A stretch of 9,016 nt of DNA from Bryobacteraceae bacterium (GCA_014379815.1 JACMLA010000206.1:1-9016); one strand, 5' to 3'; numbered from the stretch's first letter, positions 1 to 6,321 are shown. Notes: generated by a model from the sequence alone, not told the origin. Translations and numbers: made by a program.

Positions 1-25
1 CCGGGAAAGAACGTATCCTGAAGTC

Positions 26-181
26 ATGGCCCGCAGTGACCTCTACATCAAGGTAGTCATCGATCACGACGAACACGATACTCCGCAGCAACTCGCCGGC
101 GAAGTCTGCCGGCAGATCGAAAAGGTTTACGGTGTGCGAAAAGTGGAACTCACCAACTACCTGACACGGGACAAGGACTGA
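26..181 (+). CDS. small conserved-looking hypothetical protein (51 aa)
   Basis: I do not recognise this protein. From ATG 26 the frame gives 51 residues beginning MARSDLYIKVVIDHDE and ending LTRDKD before TGA at 179-181. The alternation of hydrophobic strand (LYIKVVI), acidic loop (DHDEHD), predicted helix (QQLAGEVCRQIEKVYG) and second strand (RKVELTNY) suggests a tiny alpha/beta fold; no signal peptide or membrane segment is visible. The frame stays open to the left edge with no stop between bases 2 and 25, and no well-spaced Shine-Dalgarno precedes ATG 26. It could therefore be the C-terminus of a longer protein entering from the left. It converges on the dGTPase gene, and the last 25 bases overlap that gene's 3' end on the other strand. 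Coding is favoured by the protein-like composition, but no function can be assigned. Confidence 0.5.
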   Translation: MARSDLYIKVVIDHDEHDTPQQLAGEVCRQIEKVYGVRKVELTNYLTRDKD

Positions 182-1323
182 GGCGCGGGGACAAGGACTG
201 AGCCAAGCAATTCGGCATGCACCCGGCGAAAGTATCCGTCCGTCATGCCCGCAATATAGTCGCAAACGCGCCGGTGGACGGGGATCTGCGGCTCATCCGC
301 AGCACCCGCAGGTAGCAAGTCCGGGTTATCAAGCAGTAACTCAAACAGCGCTGCCACATCTGCGGCCGAAGCTTCACGCTCTGCCACAAGTGGCTCCGAG
401 TAGTACACGTGGGTTCGCAGGAACTGTTTCAAAGCTGCGTTGGTTTCCCCCGCTTCTTCGGTGAAGGCCACCAGACGCATTTCGTGTTCACGAACCTCGG
501 TGACGCTTTGAACCTGGGCTCTCTGGACCTGCTCCACGATTCCATCCATAAGCCCGGTCACCAGAAAGTCGATTAGACCCCGGAGCGATTCCAGAAAGCG
601 CACCTCACGCGGAGCCCCGGCGAATTGGGTCTCCACCATGTCGTACAAATTCTCATAGTGTGGGACTTCTTCCACAATCTGTTCCATGGTGAATATGCCG
701 GCGGAAAAGCCATCGTCCAGGTCGGCGGTGTTGTACGCAATCTCGTCGGCAAGATCGATGATCTGCGATTCCAGAGGAGGCCGCAGACCCGGCAAATATT
801 CTTCGAGCTCAGGGAATTCTCCCGAGACGAAGTCCCGGGAATGTTTGGCAATTCCTTCCCGCACTTCAAAGGTCAGATTCAGACCGGGAAACCGGGCATA
901 CCTCTGCTCAAGTCGCTCCACGAGGCGCAGCGTTTGCAGGTTGTGATCAAAGCTGTCTCCATGCCTCTCCATCTGCCGGTTCAACTCGCCTTCGCCGGCG
1001 TGCGCGAAAGGAGGGTGCCCGAGATCATGCGACAGCGCCAGTGCCTCTGTCAGATCCTCGTCGAGTCCCAGAGCACTGGCGATAGTCCGTGAGACCTGGG
1101 AGACTTCGATCGTGTGGGTTAGCCGGTTGCGAAAGTGATTATTCAGACCGGAGCTGAAGACCTGGGTTTTGTCTTCCAGGCGGCGGAAGGCCCGGGCGTG
1201 GACGATACGATCGCGATCACGCCGGAAGTCGTTCCGGTAGGGATGAAGTAGTTCGGGGTACCGTCGCCCGCGTGTTTCCTCTAGCGGGAACCGAAGGTGC
1301 GCGAGTGGTGCGGAGGCCGCCAC
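157..1323 (-). CDS. dgt: deoxyguanosinetriphosphate triphosphohydrolase-like protein (HD superfamily)
   Basis: Probable cytosolic dNTP triphosphohydrolase, a family that cleaves dNTPs to deoxynucleoside plus tripolyphosphate and helps control dNTP pools. The 388-residue length fits the shorter bacterial dGTPase-like class rather than the ~500-residue E. coli Dgt. The HD metal site is complete: H70 in NRLTHTIEVSQ, H99-D100 in LALSHDLGHPPFAHAGE, and D193 in DLADEIAYNTADLDD. The upstream RRLEDKTQVF motif (48-56) and HNLQTLR (127-133) are typical of the family. The start is GTG at 1323-1321; no ATG or GTG lies in frame between it and the upstream gene's stop, and the Shine-Dalgarno is poor. It follows the TPR gene by 16 bases and is probably cotranscribed and coupled with it. 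The last ~13 residues come from a local direct repeat that overlaps the convergent small gene. Family assignment is firm; substrate preference among dNTPs cannot be read from sequence. Confidence 0.93.
   Translation of the reverse strand: MAASAPLAHLRFPLEETRGRRYPELLHPYRNDFRRDRDRIVHARAFRRLEDKTQVFSSGLNNHFRNRLTHTIEVSQVSRTIASALGLDEDLTEALALSHDLGHPPFAHAGEGELNRQMERHGDSFDHNLQTLRLVERLEQRYARFPGLNLTFEVREGIAKHSRDFVSGEFPELEEYLPGLRPPLESQIIDLADEIAYNTADLDDGFSAGIFTMEQIVEEVPHYENLYDMVETQFAGAPREVRFLESLRGLIDFLVTGLMDGIVEQVQRAQVQSVTEVREHEMRLVAFTEEAGETNAALKQFLRTHVYYSEPLVAEREASAADVAALFELLLDNPDLLPAGAADEPQIPVHRRVCDYIAGMTDGYFRRVHAELLGSVLVPAPQSLSRVR
168..202. repeat. 15-bp direct repeat, period 20, at a convergent gene junction
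   Basis: The 15-mer GGGACAAGGACTGAG occurs at 168-182 and again at 188-202. The intervening bases 183-187 only loosely match the five bases before the first copy, so this looks like a decayed 20-bp tandem duplication. Copy one contains the stop codon of the plus-strand small gene. Both copies are read through on the minus strand as the last residues of the dGTPase, where they encode the near-repeated stretch SVLVPAPQSLSRVR. Confidence 0.8.
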
Positions 1324-1339
1324 GGTTGCAGGGAGGCCC

Positions 1340-2044
1340 TTAACGCGCTGCTGGGATTTCGCTCAACGTTGAAATAGCAGCCCGGCTGATCGGACCCCGT
1401 GAAGATCGCAGAGGCTCGAGCAGTTTCCTTGCTTCAGCCTGATTGGTGGTGGCGAGCAGGCGTCCCAAAGCCAGCGTCGCTTCTTCTTTCGAGACCAGAA
1501 TCGTCGGCTCGTTCATGAGAGAACGAAGCATCTTCTCCGCCTCGCCGTTCTTACCCAGCGAGCTATAAACGCGGGCCAGAGAAAGTTTGGCTTGCGAAGA
1601 ATAAGGAGACTTTCCGGAATCGGCGACCAGCTTCAGGCGCTTCTCGGCTTCGGGAAGATTACCCTGATCCGCGGCATTCACACCGAGGTAGTATTCCGCG
1701 ACAACGCCCTCGGTGGACCCGCCGTGCTTCGACGCAAGATCCTGCCACGCTTTCTGCACAGCGACTTCCTTGGTCTTCTGATCGGCAAACCCAATCATGA
1801 ACGCGGTATTCGGCTGACCAATCTGAGCTTCCTGGGAACGTACCGCAACGCGCAGCGCGTCCTGTCGCACACTCTCCTGCTGCTTCATCCACGCCCACCC
1901 TCCGGCCGCAACGGCAACCACTACCGCGGCAACGATGGCATAACGGATTACCTGCGTCCGATGCCCGGATGCGTATTCGATACCCTGACCGACCTGGTCA
2001 ACAAATTTGTCGTGCTTGAGTTCTTGACGATGTGCTCTGTCCAC
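1340..2044 (-). CDS. membrane-anchored TPR protein, YfgM-like
   Basis: This 234-residue protein has a short charged cytoplasmic N-terminus (1-32), one strong transmembrane segment (about 33-52, IRYAIVAAVVVAVAAGGWAW) and a large extracytoplasmic C-terminal part. That part has TPR-like helix pairs at about 98-137 (AEYYLG..AADQGNLPEAEKRL), 150-178 (AKLSLARVYSSLGKNGEAEKML) and 188-212. This is the architecture of the YfgM/TPR_21 family, whose E. coli member is an ancillary subunit of the SecYEG translocon and works with periplasmic chaperones. A role in protein export or envelope quality control is inference from architecture only. The start is GTG at 2044-2042, preceded on the minus strand by GAGG (2057-2054) at 9-base spacing. 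It is the first gene of a likely two-gene unit with the dGTPase gene, whose start is 16 bases after this stop. A generic TPR membrane protein is the alternative. Confidence 0.8.
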   Translation of the reverse strand: MDRAHRQELKHDKFVDQVGQGIEYASGHRTQVIRYAIVAAVVVAVAAGGWAWMKQQESVRQDALRVAVRSQEAQIGQPNTAFMIGFADQKTKEVAVQKAWQDLASKHGGSTEGVVAEYYLGVNAADQGNLPEAEKRLKLVADSGKSPYSSQAKLSLARVYSSLGKNGEAEKMLRSLMNEPTILVSKEEATLALGRLLATTNQAEARKLLEPLRSSRGPISRAAISTLSEIPAAR

Positions 2045-2070
2045 GAAGAAAAACCTCGAAACTGCCTTCT

Positions 2071-2079
2071 ATTCTAGCA
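2071..2079 (-). promoter_or_regulatory. candidate extended -10 promoter for the TPR-dgt unit
   Basis: Read on the minus strand, 2079-2071 is TGCTAGAAT, matching the extended -10 pattern TGnTAnnnT. It lies about 27 bases upstream of the GTG start of the TPR gene, leaving a short leader that holds the GAGG ribosome site. No convincing -35 hexamer is present, which extended -10 promoters tolerate. On the plus strand the same 59-bp divergent gap holds only a weak TATTCT (2070-2075) for the deaminase operon. Confidence 0.35.
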
Positions 2080-2103
2080 TTTTCTGAACGCATTCGACGT
2101 CTA

Positions 2104-2607
2104 ATGGTGATGAAAAGCGAGCAAGAGGACGAGCGCTTCATGCGTCTTGCAATTGAGCAAGCACGCAAAGGCGATCAGAAGCCAGGAGCCGGCGAAGTCG
2201 GTTGCGTGATTGTGTGCAAAGGGGAAATCGTCGCGGAAGGCCATAATGAGGCTGAACTGCGACACGACCCCACAGCGCATGCTGAAATCGTCACTATGCG
2301 GCGGCTCGGAGAGAAATGGAAGTCCATGGACTTCTCTGGCTGCACCGTCTACTGCACACTGCAACCCTGCTCGATGTGTACCGTCGCATGTATCTGGGGA
2401 AAGATCTCGAGGATTGTATACGGGGCAACCAGAAACGACGTCCACAGCATGTACTTCGACTCAAGACACATCAATTGCGCGGATCTGGTAAATGATGCGT
2501 TCCGGGAAGATCTGGAGATCGTTGGTGGAGTCCTTGCGGACGAGTGCGCCAGGTTCTATTACCTTCCGGAGGAGCATCCCCCGGGGCAGGAGCGAGCGAA
2601 TGAATAA
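2104..2607 (+). CDS. zinc-dependent nucleoside deaminase (CDA/TadA-GuaD superfamily)
   Basis: Cytidine-deaminase-fold enzyme expected to remove an amino group from a nucleobase or nucleoside using zinc-activated water. The signature is complete: HAE (H59 zinc ligand, E61 proton shuttle) in DPTAHAEIVTMRRLGEK, and PCxxC (C89, C92) in TLQPCSMCTVA. The 167-residue length suits TadA or guanine deaminase. The remainder (YGATRNDVHSMYFDSRH and a GGVLADECARFY tail) is not a textbook match to TadA or Bacillus GuaD, so the substrate is left open; guanine, another purine or tRNA adenosine are possible. I chose ATG 2104; ATG 2110 is equally plausible and neither has a strong Shine-Dalgarno. A longer frame back to 2032 would run into the divergent TPR gene and adds residues unlike the family. 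The stop overlaps the next gene's start by 8 bases, so this is the first gene of a three-gene operon. Confidence 0.85.
   Translation: MVMKSEQEDERFMRLAIEQARKGDQKPGAGEVGCVIVCKGEIVAEGHNEAELRHDPTAHAEIVTMRRLGEKWKSMDFSGCTVYCTLQPCSMCTVACIWGKISRIVYGATRNDVHSMYFDSRHINCADLVNDAFREDLEIVGGVLADECARFYYLPEEHPPGQERANE
2588..2592 (+). promoter_or_regulatory. ribosome binding site for the VOC gene
   Basis: AGGAG at 2588-2592 sits 7 bases before ATG 2600, inside the end of the deaminase gene. It fixes the VOC start at 2600 rather than at an earlier in-frame ATG (2492) buried in the deaminase gene. Confidence 0.8.
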
Positions 2608-3049
2608 TCCACCGGTTACCGGTGTCCTCGAAACAGCTCTTTATGTGGCCGATCCGGAGCAGTCACTCCGGTTCTATCAACGCATCTTTGGATTTCGCGA
2701 AATCCTGCGTCAGCAGGATCGGCTGATCGCACTCTCCGTTGCCGACAGACAGGTTCTTTTGCTATTCCGGCGCGAGTGCTGTCGCGAAGCTATGGACATT
2801 CCCGGAGGACGCATCCCTGCGCATGACGGTAGTGGCACGTTGCATTTCGCTTTTGGAATCGCAAAGGCTGACGTGGAAAAGTGGCGCGACTGGCTACGGC
2901 AACTCGATGTTCCCGTCAGCAGTGAAGTCGAGTTTCCTCGTGGTGGCCGAAGCATCTATCTCCGGGATCCCGATAATCACCTGGTGGAACTCATCACACC
3001 CGGCATCTGGGACCTTCCGGCGGACTCTGTGATTAACTCAGGACTGTGA
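2600..3049 (+). CDS. VOC-family protein (glyoxalase/bleomycin resistance/dioxygenase fold)
   Basis: A 149-residue single VOC unit made of two beta-alpha-beta-beta-beta modules: module one about 8-57 (LETALYVADPEQSLRFYQRIFGF) and module two about 79-133 (GTLHFAFGI, then YLRDPDNHLVELITP). Likely metal ligands are E11, at the position where many relatives have His, together with H82 and E130; the DPDNHLVEL ending is a classic VOC hallmark. Proteins of this fold act as glyoxalases, dioxygenases, epimerases or resistance proteins, and nothing here picks one out. The start ATG 2600 has a good Shine-Dalgarno and overlaps the deaminase stop by 8 bases. The stop TGA (3047-3049) overlaps the GTG start of the next gene. 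Both overlaps indicate translational coupling in one operon. Confidence 0.88.
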   Translation: MNNPPVTGVLETALYVADPEQSLRFYQRIFGFREILRQQDRLIALSVADRQVLLLFRRECCREAMDIPGGRIPAHDGSGTLHFAFGIAKADVEKWRDWLRQLDVPVSSEVEFPRGGRSIYLRDPDNHLVELITPGIWDLPADSVINSGL

Positions 3050-3993
3050 AATCCCTCACCGCACTGCTTACCCAGATGCTGCTTTGTCTGCCACTGCTGG
3101 CCGACGTGGCGATCGATAAGAAGGCCGACCGCATCGACGTAACCATCGACGGCGCTCCCTTTACCTCGTTCTTCAACTCCGGTGCGTCCAAGCCTTACCT
3201 GCATCCCTTGCGCACGGCTGATGGCACGGTAGTCACCCGCAGCTGGCCGATCGTAGCGGACGTCGCTGGCGAGACTAAAGATCATCCCCATCATCAGGGT
3301 GTGTGGGTCGGGCAAAAGTTTGTCAACGGCTTGAACTTCTGGGAGAACGCAAAGGCCGGATCCGACACCGGCCGGGTCGTGGTCGACCGCATCTTGAAGG
3401 CAGAAGGTGGCGCCGAGTCGGGCGTTATCGAAGCTGTTCTGAATTGGCTCGGTCCCGATGGCACCGTCGTGTTGCAGGAGAGCCGGCGCATGACGTTCTA
3501 CTCCGGTACAGGCCCCAACCGTATGTTTGACATCGATAGTAAATGGACTGCGGTAAAGGGTCCGGTAACTTTTGGCGACACCAAAGAAGGCACGTTCGCA
3601 ATTCGACTAAACGACAAGTTTACCGAGAAGTCCAAAGGCGGCATGATGACGAATGCCGAAGGTGCGACCGGCATGAAGGCAGTCTGGGGCAAAGCCTCGC
3701 CATGGGTCGACTATTCCGGCACGATCGACGGCAAAGCTCTCGGGATCGCCATTCTCAATCACCCTGCCAGCTTTCGTCACCCCACCCGCTGGCATTCCCG
3801 CGACTACGGTTTGTTCGCGGCTAACCCGTTTGGGGAGCAGGAGATGACAACGGGTAAGCACACCGGCGCCAGTAGTTACGTGCTCGAATCCGGTAAGTCG
3901 ATTGATCTTCGGCACCGCGTCATAATCCATCCCGGTTCCACTGCCGATGCGAAGATTTCCGGGCTTTTCGCAGCGTACAAGACTCAGGAATAG
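3046..3993 (+). CDS. secreted DUF6807 ('PmoA-like') family protein
   Basis: A 315-residue protein with a signal peptide (MKSLTALLTQMLLCLPLLA, probable cleavage before D20), hence periplasmic or exported. The family is recognised from KPYLHPLRTADGT (49-61), a Trp/His-rich block DHPHHQGVWVG (79-89) followed by VNGLNFWE (93-100), and a late block NHPASFRHPTRWHSRDYG (238-255) leading to FAANPFG. This matches the DUF6807 family, often labelled 'methane oxygenase PmoA' in databases. It is not a particulate methane monooxygenase subunit, as there are no multi-span membrane helices. The clustered histidines (H80, H82, H83, H239, H245, H250) suggest a metal or carbohydrate site; this is inference, and the molecular function is not established to my knowledge. 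The GTG start overlaps the VOC stop by 4 bases (GTGA) and has only a poorly spaced AGGA, so translation probably depends on coupling. The last 10 bases overlap the convergent epimerase gene. Confidence 0.85.
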   Translation: MKSLTALLTQMLLCLPLLADVAIDKKADRIDVTIDGAPFTSFFNSGASKPYLHPLRTADGTVVTRSWPIVADVAGETKDHPHHQGVWVGQKFVNGLNFWENAKAGSDTGRVVVDRILKAEGGAESGVIEAVLNWLGPDGTVVLQESRRMTFYSGTGPNRMFDIDSKWTAVKGPVTFGDTKEGTFAIRLNDKFTEKSKGGMMTNAEGATGMKAVWGKASPWVDYSGTIDGKALGIAILNHPASFRHPTRWHSRDYGLFAANPFGEQEMTTGKHTGASSYVLESGKSIDLRHRVIIHPGSTADAKISGLFAAYKTQE

Positions 3994-4877
3994 ATCTCCG
4001 AGAGCGCCAGACCGGCATTCGTATAACGAAACGGAAAGCCCGCGCGCAGGAGTGCCTGGGGCAGCACCCTCTGACTCGCCAGCAAAACCGTCGCCGCCTC
4101 ACCGAACATCAGTTTTAGTCCGAACACGGGGACCGGGATCAAAGACGGTCTGGAGAGTGCGTGCCCTAACGCATTCGCAAACTCGCTGTTTCTGACCGGA
4201 TTCGGAGCGGTGGCGTTGATCGGTCCCTGCACCTGCTGCTGATGCAGGGCGTACAACAGGAGTCCAACCATGTCGTCCACGTGGATCCAGGAAACCCACT
4301 GCTTCCCGGAGCCAATTGGTCCTCCGACACCCGCGCGAAACGGCGGCACCATCTGTTTCAACGCTCCCCCGTCGGCACCCAGTACAATGCCGGTTCGCAG
4401 CAGCACCACGCGGATTCCGAGATTCCGCGCCGGGGATGTCGCTTGTTCCCACTCCACGCAGATCTTTCCTAAAAAGTCGCCGCCCGAGGTCGATTCCTCC
4501 GTCAGGATTTCATCTCCGCGATCCCCGTAAAATCCGATCGCCGAGGCGCTGATCAAAGTAGCTGGACGCCGCTGCAACTTCACCAGTGCGCTTACAAGAT
4601 TCGCCGTGGCTTGGACACGAGTGTTCCGGATACGCTGCTTGATCTCCGCATTCCATCGCTGGGCTACCGGCTCGCCAATCAGGTTGTAGACCGCGTCCAC
4701 GCCCTCCAGCATCCCCGTCGCAGGCACACCCGCCACGGCGTCCCAAAGAAAGTGCTGCACGCCTGCGATCCCGGTCTCACGCCTTCCCAGGGTGCGTACG
4801 GAATGGCCCTCGCTGTGTAGAGCTGCAATCAGTTTGGGGCCGAGAAACCCTGTAGCTCCGGTGATCGCGACAATCAT
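3984..4877 (-). CDS. TIGR01777-family SDR epimerase (YfcH-like)
   Basis: A 297-residue extended short-chain dehydrogenase/reductase. The N-terminus carries the Rossmann dinucleotide-binding motif TGATGFLG (6-13), and GRRETG (31-36) ends the second strand. NLIGEP (65-70), RNTRVQAT (84-91) and SASAIGFYGDRG (110-121), with Y117 in the YG motif of the family, are hallmarks of TIGR01777. IHVDDMVGLLLYAL (198-211) follows, and the C-terminal DUF1731-type region begins around 248 (PVPVFGLKLMFGEAA). Family members are annotated as NAD(P)-dependent epimerases or 'cell division inhibitor SulA-like'; the true substrate is unknown. ATG 4877 overlaps the photolyase stop by 4 bases (ATGA), so it is the second gene of a photolyase-led operon. 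To my knowledge these families often neighbour each other, hinting at a light- or redox-linked role (inference). Confidence 0.9.
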   Translation of the reverse strand: MIVAITGATGFLGPKLIAALHSEGHSVRTLGRRETGIAGVQHFLWDAVAGVPATGMLEGVDAVYNLIGEPVAQRWNAEIKQRIRNTRVQATANLVSALVKLQRRPATLISASAIGFYGDRGDEILTEESTSGGDFLGKICVEWEQATSPARNLGIRVVLLRTGIVLGADGGALKQMVPPFRAGVGGPIGSGKQWVSWIHVDDMVGLLLYALHQQQVQGPINATAPNPVRNSEFANALGHALSRPSLIPVPVFGLKLMFGEAATVLLASQRVLPQALLRAGFPFRYTNAGLALSEIYS

Positions 4878-6271
4878 AGAGCAGCCAGATCCTGCCCTGT
4901 GCGCTCCAGATGCTCAATGTCACGTATATATGCCGGGATATTCGTTTTGCGCTTCATGCCGTCGTACGACATATAGCGCAACTGGCCGAAGATTGGGCGC
5001 TCGATCCATGGGCGGTCGTGCAGACCAAAACACCAGAGCACCTGTGAATACGTGTTTGGGTCACGCCCGTCGAGCGCATACTTCTCATGCAGGTAGATCA
5101 TGAAGTCGAAGGCTTCTTCGTAGGTGGAGCACCACTCGATCAGCTTTTTGCCCCAGTACATGCGGTAGTAGCCGTGCATCTTGCCGCGGAGCAGCAGCTC
5201 CTTCTGCGTAGCATTCCACAAATCGTCGTAGCTCTGCCCAAGCTCCATCTGTTCGTGCGTCAGGACGACCGGCCGCGGATCCTCCGCATGCTTCTGCATC
5301 GTCTTCTTAGCCCAGTCCGGCAGAGACTCCAGTGACGTGAAGTCTGCGTAGCGAACAAAGTTGAAGCTTAGCTCGCGGCGCACGATCAGCTCTTCGAGGA
5401 ACTCCTTAGAACTAAGCTGGTGAGCTTCCGCGTAGTCCCGCACCGTCAACGCTACCTCGAGCGAAGAGATGTGTCCGAAATGCAAATAGGGACTCAGATT
5501 CGACGTTGCGTGGCTGGCTGGCTGATTCCGGCCATCGGCGTAATTCGCAAGGTTCTTTTCCACAAAATATTTCAGGCGCTTCTTCGCATTCTCATATCCA
5601 CCCCGGAACGTGGAGGAGGGTTTGACGGCATGGTCGATCTCACACGAAGCGACCAGAGCCGGAATTCCCGCAAGATCGACAGCGACATGGAAGTCGGGGA
5701 TACTGGCCGTCCACTTGTGTTTCAGCTGTGGAAGCGAGAAGCTTTGCAGATACTCCGGCAGCAGCTTGTGAATCTTCGGTCGGATCGTGTACGCTGCCCA
5801 CTCGCGCTTCTCCATCCGGTTCATCGGTACGATGCAGCTGGAGTCGACAGCATGGTACGCAACGCCGATCTTCGGCGGCACACTGGAGTTGTGCTTCGCT
5901 GGTAGAAACGTTGGGTAATCATCGGTAACCACCAGAGCAGCCTTCGCGGCCAGCTGGTACACAACGTCGTTAGGATCGGATCGCTTGCGACGCGGATAGA
6001 AACAATACCCGACGCCCAGGGGTTGCAGCGATGCCGCAAAGTCCGGAACATTTTCGAGCATGAATGTGTGGATCCGGTCATTTGCCTGTGGGTACGTGCA
6101 TGTCAGGCCTTCGTACACCAGCAGTGTTAAATCCAGCTCATTCGCCTGCTCGATCGCATACGCCAATGCATGGTTAAACGCCGTACGCCGGTTCATCTGC
6201 GACCAGTACAGGACATACTCCGCCCCAACGCGGACGGGCTCGGAGTTTAGTTTGCGGACACGCTCGTGCAC
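4874..6271 (-). CDS. phrB: class II cyclobutane pyrimidine dimer photolyase
   Basis: FAD enzyme that uses blue/near-UV light to split cyclobutane pyrimidine dimers in DNA. At 465 residues it matches class II, not class I/III. An N-terminal Rossmann-like antenna domain spans about 15-170, including KREWAAYTIRPKIHKLLPEY (155-174). The C-terminal FAD domain contains LSPYLHFGHISSLEVAL (259-275), EFLEELIVRRELSFNF (290-305), DDLWNATQKELL (349-360) and GKMHGYYRMYWGKKLIEW (363-380), then LDGRDPNTYSQVLW (400-413) and ERPIFGQLRYMSY (424-436). W352, W373 and W380 have the same spacing as the electron-transfer tryptophans W360, W381 and W388 of the Methanosarcina mazei class II enzyme, so photoreduction should be intact. 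The start is GTG at 6271-6269 without a clear Shine-Dalgarno. It is coupled downstream to the SDR gene and divergent from the radical SAM gene. Confidence 0.93.
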   Translation of the reverse strand: MHERVRKLNSEPVRVGAEYVLYWSQMNRRTAFNHALAYAIEQANELDLTLLVYEGLTCTYPQANDRIHTFMLENVPDFAASLQPLGVGYCFYPRRKRSDPNDVVYQLAAKAALVVTDDYPTFLPAKHNSSVPPKIGVAYHAVDSSCIVPMNRMEKREWAAYTIRPKIHKLLPEYLQSFSLPQLKHKWTASIPDFHVAVDLAGIPALVASCEIDHAVKPSSTFRGGYENAKKRLKYFVEKNLANYADGRNQPASHATSNLSPYLHFGHISSLEVALTVRDYAEAHQLSSKEFLEELIVRRELSFNFVRYADFTSLESLPDWAKKTMQKHAEDPRPVVLTHEQMELGQSYDDLWNATQKELLLRGKMHGYYRMYWGKKLIEWCSTYEEAFDFMIYLHEKYALDGRDPNTYSQVLWCFGLHDRPWIERPIFGQLRYMSYDGMKRKTNIPAYIRDIEHLERTGQDLAAL

Positions 6272-6303
6272 TGGAAAGAGGATGCAATCCGCGGCTTGCC
6301 CGC

Positions 6304-6309
6304 TACAAT
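6304..6309 (+). promoter_or_regulatory. candidate -10 element for the radical SAM gene
   Basis: TACAAT at 6304-6309 lies 12 bases before ATG 6322 in the 50-bp divergent gap with the photolyase gene. At the usual distance the -35 region (about 6281-6286, GATGCA) is poor. If the element is used, the transcript would start around 6316 and have a leader of only a few bases, consistent with the lack of a Shine-Dalgarno. Confidence 0.3.
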
Positions 6310-6321
6310 GAAAACACCGCT

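Noticed and set aside
625..1092. 155-codon open frame on the plus strand across the dgt gene
   Set aside because: It is antisense to a strongly supported HD-domain protein, has no recognisable domain or ribosome site, and is explained by GC-rich codon bias of the real gene.
1592..2077. 161-codon open frame on the plus strand opposite the TPR gene
   Set aside because: The translation is arginine- and histidine-rich with no domain, and the opposite strand encodes a clear TM-plus-TPR protein.
2032..2103. N-terminal extension of the deaminase to ATG 2032
   Set aside because: It would overlap the divergent TPR gene start and add residues unlike the family; ATG 2104 or 2110 gives the expected length.
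2492..2599. N-terminal extension of the VOC protein to ATG 2492
   Set aside because: The added 36 residues are out-of-frame deaminase sequence, and ATG 2600 has a well-spaced AGGAG.
3046..3993. Methane oxidation gene (pmoA)
   Set aside because: The 'PmoA' label attached to DUF6807 is a database name; this protein is exported and soluble, with none of the membrane helices of particulate methane monooxygenase.
3984..4877. SOS cell division inhibitor SulA
   Set aside because: TIGR01777 proteins are sometimes so named, but this one has a full Rossmann SDR fold and no relation to the LexA-controlled SulA of E. coli.
5420..5905. 161-codon open frame on the plus strand within the photolyase gene
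   Set aside because: It is a shadow of the class II photolyase, with arginine-rich low-complexity translation and no domain.
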